Positions 52,154 to 61,480 of a DNA stretch of 64,000 bases are shown here, in pieces. The stretch is from Paludibacteraceae bacterium (GTDB taxonomy: Bacteria > Bacteroidota > Bacteroidia > Bacteroidales > Paludibacteraceae), in the NCBI GenBank assembly GCA_017412245.1, contig JAFPYI010000035.1:37869-101868 (forward strand). The letters run 5' to 3'. Made by a program: the position numbers and the translations under genes. How positions within the stretch are numbered: position 1 is the first letter of the stretch; each line of letters begins with the position of its first letter. Below the pieces are notes generated by a model. The model was not told the origin of the DNA, searched no databases, and saw nothing but the letters and a program-made list of their open reading frames with translations.

Positions 52154-54019
52154 ATGGATTTTAAGTATGATGTCATAGTAGTTGGTGCCGGTCATGCCGG
52201 TTGTGAAGCCGCCAGTGCATCAGCACGTATGGGTAGTAAAACACTACTCATCACTATGGATATGAATAAAATCGGTCAGATGAGTTGTAATCCGGCCGTA
52301 GGAGGTATAGCTAAAGGACAGATAGTACGTGAGATTGATGCCTTGGGAGGACAAATGGGCATCGTCACAGATAGAAGTGCTATTCAGTTCAGAATGCTTA
52401 ACCTCAGCAAGGGTCCGGCTATGTGGAGTCCTCGCAGCCAAAGTGACCGTAAGCGATTTATTGAAGAATGGGTACGGACATTATCGCATACAGATAATTT
52501 GTATTTATGGCAGGATACCGTTACAGAACTGATTATCAAAGATAATCAGGTTTACGGTGTAAAAACCGCATTAGGCATTGAGATGAGTGCCGGAGCGGTA
52601 GTACTGACCAACGGTACTTTTCTCAACGGACTGATCCATTGCGGCAAGACACAGATTAGAGGAGGACGGACTGCCGAACCCGCTTCTTATGGATTGACAG
52701 AACAATTAAGCGCGTTAGGATTCAAAACAGACCGGATGAAAACCGGTACTCCGGCACGCATTGATGCACGTTCTATTCATTTCGACCAAATGATTCGTCA
52801 AGACGGTGATAATGATTGGCATCATTTCTCATATCTAAATACCGTTCAGAGAGAACTCAAACAGATGCCTTGCTGGATTACTTACACCAACACCAAGACA
52901 CACGATGCACTGCGAGCAGGATTAGCAGATTCTCCCCTTTTCAACGGACAAATTCAAAGTATCGGTCCACGTTATTGTCCGAGCATAGAAACAAAAATTG
53001 TTACTTTTGCTGACAAAGAAGCACATCAGTTATTCCTAGAACCGGAGGGAGTAGACAGTAACGAGTATTACGTAAACGGTTTCTCCAGCAGTCTACCCTG
53101 GCAAACACAATTAGCAGGACTAAAGACCGTAAAAGGATTGGAAGATGTAGTACTTTATCGTCCGGGATATGCCATTGAATATGACTTCTTCGATCCCACA
53201 CAACTGCATCACACGTTAGAGACAAAACAGATTAAAAATCTGTTTTTTGCCGGACAGATCAATGGCACAACGGGTTATGAAGAAGCTGCAGGTCAAGGAT
53301 TAGTTGCCGGAGTTAATGCCCATATCAACACACACGGAGGTACTCCTTTCACAATGAGCAGAGATGAGAGTTATATCGGTGTGCTGATAGACGATTTGGT
53401 TAATAAAGGCGTAGATGAGCCATACCGAATGTTTACCTCCAGAGCCGAATACCGTATTCTACTAAGACAAGACAATGCTGACGAACGACTGACGGAGAGA
53501 AGTTACAAGATAGGACTTGCCGATAGCAATCGTTATGATCTGCTGAAGCAAAAACAAACAGCTTGTACCGATTTCATCGGCTATTTACAGAGCACCAACA
53601 TCCGCATGAATGAGATTAACGGATGGTTGGAAAGCATAGGTAGCACTCCTTTACATGAGAGTTGCAAAATAAGCGATTTGATACTACGTCCTCAAGTCCG
53701 AATCAAAGATCTCGCCAATGCACTCCCAAGAATAAAAGAAAAAGTAGATCTTTTATCCGATGAAATCGTAGAAAGTTGCGAGATTCAGATTAAATATGAG
53801 GGATATATTCGACGCGAAAGATTGGAAGCAGACAAACTGCAACGATTAAATCAGATTCGTATTCCTGACGGACTTAACTATAATGAAGTGCAAAGCCTTA
53901 GTACAGAAGCACGTCAAAAACTAACACGAATTGCTCCCAAGACTATTGGAGACGCTAGTCGCATACCGGGTGTAAGTCCGAATGACGTAAGTGTTCTTTT
54001 AGTGCTTTTAGGTAGATAA
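52154..54019 (+). CDS. mnmG: tRNA uridine-5-carboxymethylaminomethyl modification enzyme MnmG
   Basis: With MnmE it installs cmnm5 at wobble U34. The FAD-binding motif GAGHAG is at residues 11-16, followed by CNPAVGGIAKGQIVREIDALGGQMG, RMKTGTPARIDARSI and FAGQINGTTGYEEAAGQGLVAG. Start taken at ATG 52154; a TTG one codon upstream is unlikely. Length 621 is normal. A parS-like site lies 36 bases after its stop. Confidence 0.97.
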   Translation: MDFKYDVIVVGAGHAGCEAASASARMGSKTLLITMDMNKIGQMSCNPAVGGIAKGQIVREIDALGGQMGIVTDRSAIQFRMLNLSKGPAMWSPRSQSDRKRFIEEWVRTLSHTDNLYLWQDTVTELIIKDNQVYGVKTALGIEMSAGAVVLTNGTFLNGLIHCGKTQIRGGRTAEPASYGLTEQLSALGFKTDRMKTGTPARIDARSIHFDQMIRQDGDNDWHHFSYLNTVQRELKQMPCWITYTNTKTHDALRAGLADSPLFNGQIQSIGPRYCPSIETKIVTFADKEAHQLFLEPEGVDSNEYYVNGFSSSLPWQTQLAGLKTVKGLEDVVLYRPGYAIEYDFFDPTQLHHTLETKQIKNLFFAGQINGTTGYEEAAGQGLVAGVNAHINTHGGTPFTMSRDESYIGVLIDDLVNKGVDEPYRMFTSRAEYRILLRQDNADERLTERSYKIGLADSNRYDLLKQKQTACTDFIGYLQSTNIRMNEINGWLESIGSTPLHESCKISDLILRPQVRIKDLANALPRIKEKVDLLSDEIVESCEIQIKYEGYIRRERLEADKLQRLNQIRIPDGLNYNEVQSLSTEARQKLTRIAPKTIGDASRIPGVSPNDVSVLLVLLGR

Positions 54020-54030
54020 ATTATATTTTT

Positions 54031-54046
54031 AGTTTGCAAGCAAACT
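54031..54046. other. Perfect 16-base palindrome next to the parS-like site
   Basis: AGTTTGCAAGCAAACT is fully self-complementary (AGTTTGC-AA-GCAAACT). It sits ten bases left of the parS-like site. It lacks a T tract, so it is not a typical terminator; it may be a protein-binding site. Confidence 0.55.
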
Positions 54047-54055
54047 AATTTGAAT

Positions 54056-54071
54056 TGTTCCACGTGAAACA
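54056..54071. promoter_or_regulatory. parS-like chromosome-partitioning site
   Basis: TGTTCCACGTGAAACA matches the bacterial parS consensus TGTTnCACGTGAAACA at every defined position. ParB binds such sites, mostly within the origin-proximal part of the chromosome. Its location after mnmG (gidA), a gene often near oriC, fits. No dnaA, parA or parB gene is in the window. Confidence 0.85.
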
Positions 54072-54094
54072 AAATCTTAAATAACATAGAAATT

Positions 54095-54634
54095 ATGACC
54101 GCAGAAGAAGTAAAACAGAGTATCCGTAATGTGCCTGATTTTCCTATTAAAGGCATTCAGTTCAAAGACATCACCACTGCTTTAGCCAAACCGGATTGCT
54201 TGCGCTGGATGCGTGATGAGCTAGTTAAACGTTATAAAGACAAAGGAATTACACAAGTCGTGGGTGTCGAGTCCAGAGGATTCATAGTGGCTCCGGCAGT
54301 AGCGATGGAGATAGGTGCAGGTTTTGTTCCTATCCGCAAACATAACAAATTGCCTGCAGAGACTGTATCGGTAACGTACGCTAAGGAATATGGCGATGAT
54401 ACTATCCAGATCCATAAAGATGCATTGAACGAGAATGATGTTGTACTGATTCATGACGATATTTTAGCTACAGGTGGTTCGATGGAAGCTGCTATCAAAC
54501 TGGTAAGAAAATTAGGTGTGAAGAAGATTTACGTAAACTGCATCATTGAATTAGAAGGTCTAAACGGTCGGAAATATTTAGCAAACAGCGGAGTGGATAT
54601 AGACTGCCTGTTTGGAATAGAGGTAGATGAATAG
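54095..54634 (+). CDS. apt: Adenine phosphoribosyltransferase
   Basis: Apt converts adenine and PRPP to AMP. FPIKGIQFKDITTALAKP is the opening block, GVESRGFIVAPAVAMEIGAGFVPIRKHNKLP follows, and VVLIHDDILATGGSMEAAIKLV is the PRPP-binding motif. The 179-residue length is normal. It starts 24 bases after the parS-like site. Confidence 0.95.
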   Translation: MTAEEVKQSIRNVPDFPIKGIQFKDITTALAKPDCLRWMRDELVKRYKDKGITQVVGVESRGFIVAPAVAMEIGAGFVPIRKHNKLPAETVSVTYAKEYGDDTIQIHKDALNENDVVLIHDDILATGGSMEAAIKLVRKLGVKKIYVNCIIELEGLNGRKYLANSGVDIDCLFGIEVDE

Positions 54635-54637
54635 AGC

Positions 54638-56458
54638 GTGAAAGGAAAAGATGACCATATTGCTTTATTACTAAAACGCATACCGGAGAGTCCGGGTGTG
54701 TACCAGTACTTTGACAAGGACGGGCAGATTATCTATGTCGGTAAGGCAAAGAATCTTCACCGCCGGGTAAATAGTTATTTCAATAAAGACCATCAATCCT
54801 CCAAGACTCGCCAGTTAGTATCGCACATTGCAGATATACGTTATGTAGTAGTAGATAGTGAGCAAGATGCATTTCTATTAGAGAATAACCTTATTAAGCA
54901 GTACCAACCTCACTACAATATCCTGCTGAAAGACGGTAAGTCATATCCCAGTATTTGCATTACTAAAGAAGCCTACCCGCGTGTATTCAAAACACGGAAT
55001 ATCATCAAAGGCAAAGGAGAGTATTACGGACCTTATAGTTTCGGATATACGGTCGATTTGGCTTTGGAACTGATACATAAACTATACCCTATCCGAACCT
55101 GCTCGATACCATTAACTCCCGATTCCATCGAGAAAAAGAAGGTAAAAGTTTGTCTGAAATATCATTTGAAGAACTGTTGCGGTATATGCGAGAACAAGCC
55201 CGGTAGCGAACATTACCAGGAATGGATAGACCAAGCGCGAAAAATCATCAAGGGTGATGCACATGATATAGGCACACAGTTAGAAGAAGAGATGATGCAA
55301 AAAGCAGCTGAGATGAAGTATGAAGAAGCTGCTGTCATCAAACATAAGATAGAACTGTTGGAGCAATTCCGCAGCAAGACCATCATCACCAATTCCCGTG
55401 CCGGAGATATAGATGTATTCGGTTTTGACGAACAAAATGACCGTGTGTATATCTCCATGCTACATGTACACAGCGGCAGTATTGTACAAGGGCAGACTAT
55501 TGAATACAAACGGCGGATGGAAGAGGAGAAAGAGGAGATTCTGGCACTGGGTATGATGGAGTTGCGCGAGCAGTTGAATAGTAAGACAAAAGAGGTAATT
55601 GTTCCGTTCATACCGGATGTTTTTGATGATTCGCTGCATATACATATTGCTTTGAGTGGCGATAAAAAGAAACTGCTTGACCTTGCCATGCAAAATGTCC
55701 GTCAATACAAGATGGACAGGCTCAAACAGGAAGACAAACTAAATCCTGAACAGAGAGGCACACGCATGTTAGGCGAATTACAAAAAATGATGAACCTCCC
55801 TACTCTGCCTCGATGGATTGAATGTTTTGATAACTCCAATATCCAAGGAACAAGTGCTGTAGCAGGATGCGTAGTATATCGAATGGCCAAACCTTGTAAA
55901 TCTGAATACAAGCGGTTTGATATCAAAACCGTAGAAGGCGCTGACGACTATGCCAGTATGCGAGAAGTGGTACGAAGGAGATATCAACATCTTATCGACG
56001 AAGGCGGACAGATGCCGGATTTGATTATTGCCGATGGTGGTTTAGGACAGATGCATGCCATTCGTGAAGCAGTAGAAGATCAGTTGGGTTTACAGATACC
56101 GATTGCCGGATTGAAAAAAAATGACAAACACAGAACCCAAACATTGCTTTACGGATTCCCTCCGGTAGAAATCGGTATGCCGGTTACGAGTGAAGTGTTC
56201 CGACTGCTGACCAATATCCAAGATGAAGTGCACCGGTTTGCTATTTCATTCCATAAAAAGAAGCGAAGCAAAGCTCAAATTCATAGTCAACTCGATGATA
56301 TTCAGGGAGTTGGAGAGATTACGAAGCAAAAAATACTGCAACATTTCGGTTCTGTGAAACATGCTATTTCCGCCGAAAAAGAAGAATGGATCAATTTGCT
56401 CGGAAAACACAGAGGATCAGCGATTTACGAGCAATTAAAGTCAAAAATATCGCGCTGA
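54638..56458 (+). CDS. uvrC: Excinuclease ABC subunit C
   Basis: UvrC makes both cuts in nucleotide excision repair. GIY-YIG domain at the N-terminus (PGVYQYFDKDGQIIYVGKAKNLHRRV), Cys cluster (CLKYHLKNCCGIC), UVR motif (about 205-235, KAAEMKYEEAAVIKHKIELLEQF), RNase H-like nuclease (WIECFDNSNIQGTSAVAGCVV, PDLIIADGGLGQM) and a C-terminal helix-hairpin-helix (LDDIQGVGEITKQKILQHFGS). The start is GTG at 54638, three bases after apt; no ATG is available nearby. 606 residues. Confidence 0.96.
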   Translation: MKGKDDHIALLLKRIPESPGVYQYFDKDGQIIYVGKAKNLHRRVNSYFNKDHQSSKTRQLVSHIADIRYVVVDSEQDAFLLENNLIKQYQPHYNILLKDGKSYPSICITKEAYPRVFKTRNIIKGKGEYYGPYSFGYTVDLALELIHKLYPIRTCSIPLTPDSIEKKKVKVCLKYHLKNCCGICENKPGSEHYQEWIDQARKIIKGDAHDIGTQLEEEMMQKAAEMKYEEAAVIKHKIELLEQFRSKTIITNSRAGDIDVFGFDEQNDRVYISMLHVHSGSIVQGQTIEYKRRMEEEKEEILALGMMELREQLNSKTKEVIVPFIPDVFDDSLHIHIALSGDKKKLLDLAMQNVRQYKMDRLKQEDKLNPEQRGTRMLGELQKMMNLPTLPRWIECFDNSNIQGTSAVAGCVVYRMAKPCKSEYKRFDIKTVEGADDYASMREVVRRRYQHLIDEGGQMPDLIIADGGLGQMHAIREAVEDQLGLQIPIAGLKKNDKHRTQTLLYGFPPVEIGMPVTSEVFRLLTNIQDEVHRFAISFHKKKRSKAQIHSQLDDIQGVGEITKQKILQHFGSVKHAISAEKEEWINLLGKHRGSAIYEQLKSKISR

Positions 56459-56480
56459 GAATTGAATATTTGTGAAGAAC

Positions 56481-56936
56481 ATGAGTGTTTATACGATAAA
56501 AAAAGACGAAAAAAATGAACTTTTAATGTTCAATGCTTCGGGAGAGCCTGTTTCTCCGTTAGAGATACTTCGTTCCACCGAACCACATCGTGTTTTTGCT
56601 TTTGAAGGTCAAATGGGTGCAGGTAAGACAACCTTCATCAAATCCCTTTGTGAAGCGATGGGCACGATGGATGTCGTGAACAGTCCGACATTTGCGATTG
56701 TTAATGTGTATGATGTGGAACGTCCTTATGCAGGAGAAGTCTATCATTTCGATTGCTATCGGTTGAAGGATATTCGTGAAGCGTTGGATTTTGGAGCAGA
56801 GGAATATTTGTATTCCGGCAATTACTGTTTCATCGAATGGCCGGAGATGATTGAGTCGCTTCTACCGGAAGATACTGTTTATGTACAGATTGTTCCACAA
56901 GAAAACGGAGACAGACTTTTGACATTGAGATATTAA
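56481..56936 (+). CDS. tsaE: tRNA t6A-modification ATPase TsaE
   Basis: TsaE is part of the TsaBDE complex that makes t6A37. P-loop GQMGAGKT is at 43-50 and is followed by FIKSLCEAMGTMDVVNSPTFAIVNVYD and VYHFDCYRLKD, the family's catalytic blocks. CFIEWPEMIESLLP closes the domain. Start ATG 56481; GTG 56472 is in frame but less likely. 151 residues. Confidence 0.93.
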   Translation: MSVYTIKKDEKNELLMFNASGEPVSPLEILRSTEPHRVFAFEGQMGAGKTTFIKSLCEAMGTMDVVNSPTFAIVNVYDVERPYAGEVYHFDCYRLKDIREALDFGAEEYLYSGNYCFIEWPEMIESLLPEDTVYVQIVPQENGDRLLTLRY

Positions 56937-56961
56937 ATGTGCAGATCATAAATTTAGTGGT

Positions 56962-57846
56962 ATGAGAAAATTATTGACAGTTTTGTTAATCGTCCCAATG
57001 ATGATGTCTGCAGCAGAGTTTGTAGCAGGTGACACATTATGGGTTAATCAAGCATTGAAAGAGGTTGAGAAGGTAAATGCTGATTATTTTGGCATCATCA
57101 AGCATGTGGATAATAACACCAATGTAGCACTAATTCATTATTTTACCTGCGCGGAGAAGCAATTGGTATCCATCCAAAGACGTGTAGCAACTGGGAAAGG
57201 AATAGGTTTGCAAAAAGGCAAACAACTATATTTTTACAATGACGGCATGGTAGAGCACATGGAGGTTTATACATTGGTCCACGACGAACGCCAAGACACT
57301 ACGCGCAATCGCATTGCTTCGGAGACTTATCTCTATCCGGATGGTGCAACCAAAGAAGAAGTATCTCTGACTTATAAATCCAATAAAGGTGGTTGGGAGA
57401 CATGTTTTTACACCCGAAAATGTTATTTCCCAAACGGTAAACTGCAGTACGAAGAGATAAAGGAAGAAAATAAAGAACTGCAAATAACCTATTACAACGA
57501 AAAAGGCAAAAAGGTTAAACGCCCCAAACAGAAATTTGAAATCTTTGAGCAAATGCCTGAGTTTCCGGGTGGGCAAGAGGCTTTATTTGCCTATCTTGCA
57601 CAAAACGTAAAATACCCTGTTGTCGCTATTGAGAATAATATTCAAGGGCGAGTTATTGTTCAGTTTGCGGTAGCTAAGGACGGCAAGATAGAGGACGCAG
57701 AAGTAGTTAGATCCGGTGGTGACCCATCGTTAGATAAAGAAGCATTACGAGTGATTAAAGCGATGCCTAAATGGCAACCGGGTAGATTACGCGGTAAGCC
57801 GGTAAGAGTTAAATATACAGTACCGGTCAACTTCCGTTTGAAATAA
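56962..57846 (+). CDS. Periplasmic protein with C-terminal TonB domain
   Basis: A signal peptide (LLTVLLIVPMMMSAAEFVA) replaces the membrane anchor and Pro-rich linker of a true TonB. The middle (about 30-195) has MORN-like beta-repeats (KGKQLYFYNDGMVEHME, SETYLYPDGATKEEVSL, KCYFPNGKLQYEEIKEENKELQITYYNEKGK). Residues ~205-294 form the TonB_C domain: MPEFPGGQEALFAYLAQNVKYPVVA, IQGRVIVQFAVAKDGKIEDAEVVRSGGDPSLDKEALRVIKAMPKWQPGR. Such anchorless TonB-domain proteins are common in Bacteroidota and are thought to bind partners in the periplasm rather than to transduce energy. Confidence 0.85.
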   Translation: MRKLLTVLLIVPMMMSAAEFVAGDTLWVNQALKEVEKVNADYFGIIKHVDNNTNVALIHYFTCAEKQLVSIQRRVATGKGIGLQKGKQLYFYNDGMVEHMEVYTLVHDERQDTTRNRIASETYLYPDGATKEEVSLTYKSNKGGWETCFYTRKCYFPNGKLQYEEIKEENKELQITYYNEKGKKVKRPKQKFEIFEQMPEFPGGQEALFAYLAQNVKYPVVAIENNIQGRVIVQFAVAKDGKIEDAEVVRSGGDPSLDKEALRVIKAMPKWQPGRLRGKPVRVKYTVPVNFRLK

Positions 57847-57855
57847 GAAAAAGAT

Positions 57856-58506
57856 ATGATAGAAGTTAAAGATATTTGGAAATCTTTCGGTGAATTAGAA
57901 GTGCTGAAAGGTGTCAACCTGAAGGTTGAAGATGGAGAGATAGTAGCCATTGTAGGTAAGTCCGGAGCCGGTAAAACCACCCTACTCCAAATCATCGGCA
58001 CACTCGACAGACCCACAAAAGGCGATGTGATTATCGACGGAACGAATGTGTTCGGAATGAAAGACAAGGACTTAGCCGCATTCAGAAACAAACATATCGG
58101 TTTCATCTTCCAGTTCCACCAGTTATTGCCGGAGTTCACGGCACTGGAAAACGTTTGTATTCCTGCTATGATCGGTCGGGAGAAAGAGAGTGATTATCAG
58201 CCGAGAGCAGAGAAATTACTCCGCGAATTAGGTTTGGCTGACCGCATGGAACATAAGCCGAACGAGCTATCCGGAGGAGAGAAACAGCGTGTAGCCGCAG
58301 CACGGGCATTAATAATGAATCCGACCATTATCCTGGCAGATGAACCTACCGGTAGTTTGGACGAGAAGAACAAGAAAGAGTTGAGTGACCTCTTGATGCA
58401 ATTACGCAAGGAATACGGCCAGACTATACTGCTTGTTACCCACGATAAAGAACTGGCCTCCATTGCTGATCGAGTGATTGAAATCAAAGATGGTGTAATC
58501 AAATAA
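57856..58506 (+). CDS. LolD-type ABC transporter ATP-binding protein
   Basis: The 216-residue ATPase has Walker [10 protein letters not shown] (34-42), signature LSGGEKQR, Walker [13 protein letters not shown] and the text [22 protein letters not shown], which is the MacB/LolD pattern. LolD drives lipoprotein release from the inner membrane. The LolC/E permease is not adjacent in this window, so a MacB- or FtsE-like role cannot be excluded. It stands 10 bases after the TonB-domain gene. Confidence 0.85.
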   Translation: MIEVKDIWKSFGELEVLKGVNLKVEDGEIVAIVGKSGAGKTTLLQIIGTLDRPTKGDVIIDGTNVFGMKDKDLAAFRNKHIGFIFQFHQLLPEFTALENVCIPAMIGREKESDYQPRAEKLLRELGLADRMEHKPNELSGGEKQRVAAARALIMNPTIILADEPTGSLDEKNKKELSDLLMQLRKEYGQTILLVTHDKELASIADRVIEIKDGVIK

Positions 58507-58515
58507 CCCCTATCC

Positions 58516-59526
58516 ATGACCCGTTTCAAATATTCCATATTACTGCTTTGCGTTGCCTTGTTGACAGCGTGCCATAGCGGAAGAAAATATTTCCCGAAAG
58601 ATATAGATACGCCGGAGATTGAAATTGTTCGTTTTGACAAGGCGTTGATGAATGTGCATGAGAGTTCCGTGAAACAAGATATACAGGTTCTGTATGACGA
58701 GTATCCGGTGTTTATGCCGTTATGGGTAGAAGATATCTTGGGTATCTCGATTGAGGACACAGCTTATTTAGAAAAAGCCTTACCGGAGTTTTTGAATGAC
58801 ACTGTTTACGGGTTCCAACAGACCAACGCGCGTGAGCAAGAGATTTTTGCAGACATAAATGACATACAATCGTCTGTAAATAAGGCTTTTGCACGCATTA
58901 AATGGTTGTATCCGGATGCAGAAATCCCTACCTTGTATCTCTTCATTTCGGGTTTCCAAACTCCTATTTATTTCAATGACGAACTGATCGGAATAGGAGC
59001 AGATATGTATCTCGGCAGCGATTATGAATACTATAACCGAGTAGTCTATGAATACCAAAAACAGACCATGCGGAAGGAGTGTATTCCTGTGGATGTAATA
59101 AGTGCATATCTCTTTAGAACTTTACCTTATACCAGCACCAAAAGTCGTCTTCTGGACCAGATGTTATACCGTGGCAAAATCATGTATCTGACCGCACAGA
59201 TTTTTGACCAACTACCGTGTTATGAAGTGATGGGTTGGACCAAAGAACAGTGGAACTGGTGCGTACGAAACGAAGAGGCTATTTGGCATTTAGTGATGGA
59301 CAAAAGAGACTTGTTCAAGACCGAGAGTCTGGTGCTGACAGGTTATCTGAATGACGGTCCATTCACCTCTGAGATTTCTCAAGATGCTCCGGGTCGATTA
59401 GGAATATGGCTCGGTTGGCGCATTGCAGAGAGTTATATGGAACATAATCAGACCGTTACACTGCAAGAGCTGATGGCAGAAGGTGATGCTCAGAAGATAT
59501 TGGAAGAGAGCTATTATAAACCGTAA
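58516..59526 (+). CDS. gldB: Gliding-motility lipoprotein GldB
   Basis: The lipobox LLTAC puts the acylated Cys at residue 19. Family blocks: IEIVRFDKALMN near residue 36, IPTLYLFISGFQTPIYFNDELIGIGADMYLGSDYEYYNRVVYEYQKQTM and a closing WLGWRIAESYMEHNQTVTLQELM. Length 336. As with GldH, it is kept in many non-gliding Bacteroidales. Its start is 10 bases after the LolD-type gene, suggesting shared transcription. Confidence 0.9.
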   Translation: MTRFKYSILLLCVALLTACHSGRKYFPKDIDTPEIEIVRFDKALMNVHESSVKQDIQVLYDEYPVFMPLWVEDILGISIEDTAYLEKALPEFLNDTVYGFQQTNAREQEIFADINDIQSSVNKAFARIKWLYPDAEIPTLYLFISGFQTPIYFNDELIGIGADMYLGSDYEYYNRVVYEYQKQTMRKECIPVDVISAYLFRTLPYTSTKSRLLDQMLYRGKIMYLTAQIFDQLPCYEVMGWTKEQWNWCVRNEEAIWHLVMDKRDLFKTESLVLTGYLNDGPFTSEISQDAPGRLGIWLGWRIAESYMEHNQTVTLQELMAEGDAQKILEESYYKP

Positions 59527-59554
59527 CAGGGAATAAGGGCAAAATGAAAATAGT

Positions 59555-60757
59555 ATGAATAGAGACGATTTTAAGATACTGAAAGAGACGGTACACGGAC
59601 GTCAGTTGGTGTATTTGGATAATGCCGCTACCAGCCAAAAGCCGCAGCAGGTGATAGAGGCTATTGCTGAGGCTTATAACACGTGGAACAGCAATATCCA
59701 CCGTGGCGTACATCATCTGAGTCAAATAGCTACCGGCAAGCATGAAGAGGCACGAAAGAAAGTAGCAGCGTTTATCGGTGCAAAGAGTAGTGATGAGATT
59801 ATCTTTACCAAAGGCACTACCGATAGTATAAATGCATTAGCATTTAGTTTTGGCGAAGCTTTTATTCATGAGGGCGATGAGATTATTGTCAGCGGATTGG
59901 AGCACCACTCGAATATCGTTCCCTGGCAAATGCTCTGTGAGCGCAAGAAAGCAGTCTTACGGCATATTCCTCTGCGCGAAGACTTATCGCTCGATATGGA
60001 GGCTTTTAAGGCCCTTCTTAGCGGAAAGACAAAGTTAGTCAGCGTAGCACATGTAAGTAATGTATTAGGAACCATTCAACCGATAGCAGAGATTATTCGT
60101 TTGGCGCATGAGCAAGGAGTGCCGGTTTGCATAGATGGCGCACAGAGTGTGCCGCATATGAAAGTGGATGTACAGGCGTTGGATTGTGATTTCTTGGCCT
60201 TCTCCGGACATAAGATGTACGGTCCGACGGGAATAGGTGTCTTGTACGGCAAGAAAGAATGGTTAGACCAACTGCCGCCACACGAGGGTGGAGGAGAGAT
60301 GATTAATCATGTTCGCTGGAGCGGAACGACATTCAATGAATTGCCTTATAAATTTGAAGCAGGAACACCTAATTTTGTAGGTTCTTATGCTTTGCATAAG
60401 GCAATCGACTATATGGAGCAAACAGGATTAGAGGCTATTGAGAAACATGAACGCGAACTGACGAATTATTGCGAGCGGTTATTAGGTGAGATAGAGGGCG
60501 TAACGATCTATGCTGCAGGACAACCTAAAGCAGGTGTGATTAGTTTTAATGTAGGCGCTATTCATCCTTTTGATGTAGGCACTTTATTAGACCAACAAGG
60601 CATAGCTGTCAGAACCGGACATCATTGTGCTGAGCCTTTGATAGACGAGATAGGTGTACCGGGAACGGTGAGAGTGTCGTTTGGTTTGTATAACGACAAA
60701 GATGATATTGACTCTTTCATCGCAGCACTTAAAAAAGCAATAATGATATTAAGTTAA
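59555..60757 (+). CDS. sufS: Cysteine desulfurase SufS
   Basis: SufS takes sulfur from cysteine for Fe-S cluster assembly. The PLP lysine is Lys220 in FLAFSGHKMYGPTGIGVLYG. The catalytic Cys is Cys358 in RTGHHCAEPL, the SufS (group II) context. The opening LVYLDNAATSQKP and YNTWNSNIHRGVHHLSQ are conserved. Length 400. No sufBCD is in the window. A terminator follows. Confidence 0.95.
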   Translation: MNRDDFKILKETVHGRQLVYLDNAATSQKPQQVIEAIAEAYNTWNSNIHRGVHHLSQIATGKHEEARKKVAAFIGAKSSDEIIFTKGTTDSINALAFSFGEAFIHEGDEIIVSGLEHHSNIVPWQMLCERKKAVLRHIPLREDLSLDMEAFKALLSGKTKLVSVAHVSNVLGTIQPIAEIIRLAHEQGVPVCIDGAQSVPHMKVDVQALDCDFLAFSGHKMYGPTGIGVLYGKKEWLDQLPPHEGGGEMINHVRWSGTTFNELPYKFEAGTPNFVGSYALHKAIDYMEQTGLEAIEKHERELTNYCERLLGEIEGVTIYAAGQPKAGVISFNVGAIHPFDVGTLLDQQGIAVRTGHHCAEPLIDEIGVPGTVRVSFGLYNDKDDIDSFIAALKKAIMILS

Positions 60758-60775
60758 CAGACAGTCATTCATAAA

Positions 60776-60802
60776 AAAACGGCAGCCAATGGTTGCCGTT
60801 TT
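60776..60802. terminator. Bidirectional intrinsic terminator
   Basis: AAAACGGCA (60776-60784) pairs with TGCCGTTTT (60794-60802), with an inner CCA/TGG. A residues precede and T residues follow. It serves sufS and, from the other side, hsp20. Confidence 0.88.
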
Positions 60803-60854
60803 CTTTTGTCTTTGCTCCTTGCTCTTTGAGCGAGCAAAACGAGCGGTCTTTCGA

Positions 60855-61283
60855 CTATTTAATCTCAATCTGTTTGGTTGTCTTGCCAACAACTTTTTTG
60901 AGTTTAGGCAATTCAATCGTTAAGATACCATCTTCTACTTTCGCGTTGACTTCTTCTTCATTCACATCATCCGGCAAGGTATAACGTTGCTCGAAATTCG
61001 TGTAAGAGAACTCACGGCGCAAATAGTGCGATTTCTTGTCTTCCTCTTTGTGCTCGAACTTATTTTCGATAGCTACGCAGAGGTTATGATCTTCATCGAT
61101 ATGAACTCGGCAGTACTCTTTCTTTACTCCCGGAGCCGCCATTTCAACGGTGTAAGAGTGTTCGTTTTCTTTAACGTTTACCGATGGAGCAGTAGTGCTG
61201 ACTGTGTTCATCAAATCTGAATTCAGGAACTCATCAAAAACTGTTGGGAACCATCCGTTTCTACGATACATTGCAGGTGTCAT
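60855..61283 (-). CDS. Small heat-shock protein (Hsp20/alpha-crystallin)
   Basis: The 142-residue chaperone has an N-terminal arm (NGWFPTVFDEFLNSDLMN) and an alpha-crystallin domain (about 35-125, VNVKENEHSYTVEMAAPGVKKEYCRVHIDEDHNLCVAIE). The last strand carries VEDGILTIELPKL, followed by the I-x-I-type tail (KQIEIK). It binds unfolding proteins as an oligomer. The region upstream has no ordinary promoter box but a sigma-54-type one. Confidence 0.95.
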   Translation of the reverse strand: MTPAMYRRNGWFPTVFDEFLNSDLMNTVSTTAPSVNVKENEHSYTVEMAAPGVKKEYCRVHIDEDHNLCVAIENKFEHKEEDKKSHYLRREFSYTNFEQRYTLPDDVNEEEVNAKVEDGILTIELPKLKKVVGKTTKQIEIK

Positions 61284-61392
61284 AATTTTTTCCTCCTAAT
61301 TTAGTTAAACAATTTGCGTTTTGCGGGAGCTGTAGGAGTAGGTATTATGCTTGCTTTGCATGCTCACTGCTTGAACGTTTTCACCTATTATA

Positions 61393-61411
61393 ATGCAATG
61401 TGTGTGCCAAA
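61393..61411 (-). promoter_or_regulatory. Sigma-54-type promoter in front of hsp20
   Basis: On the minus strand TTTGGCACACACATTGCAT contains TGGCAC, five bases, then TTGCAT: GG at -24 and GC at -12, exactly ten bases apart, as sigma-54 requires. Transcription should start near 61383, giving a ~100-base leader to hsp20 (start 61283). No CAAAnnTA (the ordinary -7 box on this strand) occurs in the leader region. Confidence 0.65.
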
Positions 61412-61421
61412 TAGCGAAGAC

Positions 61422-61477
61422 TGCCAAAAAGTCCATTTCAGAATGTCAAATTGTCCACTTTTGTGCCAAAATGTCCA
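61422..61477 (-). repeat. Three 14-bp repeats upstream of the sigma-54-type promoter
   Basis: TGCCAAAAAGTCCA (61422-61435), TGTCAAATTGTCCA (61444-61457) and TGCCAAAATGTCCA (61464-61477), starts 22 and 20 bases apart. Seen from hsp20 they lie about 40 to 95 bases before the start of transcription, the usual place for binding sites of a sigma-54 activator. Confidence 0.7.
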
Positions 61478-61480
61478 TCT

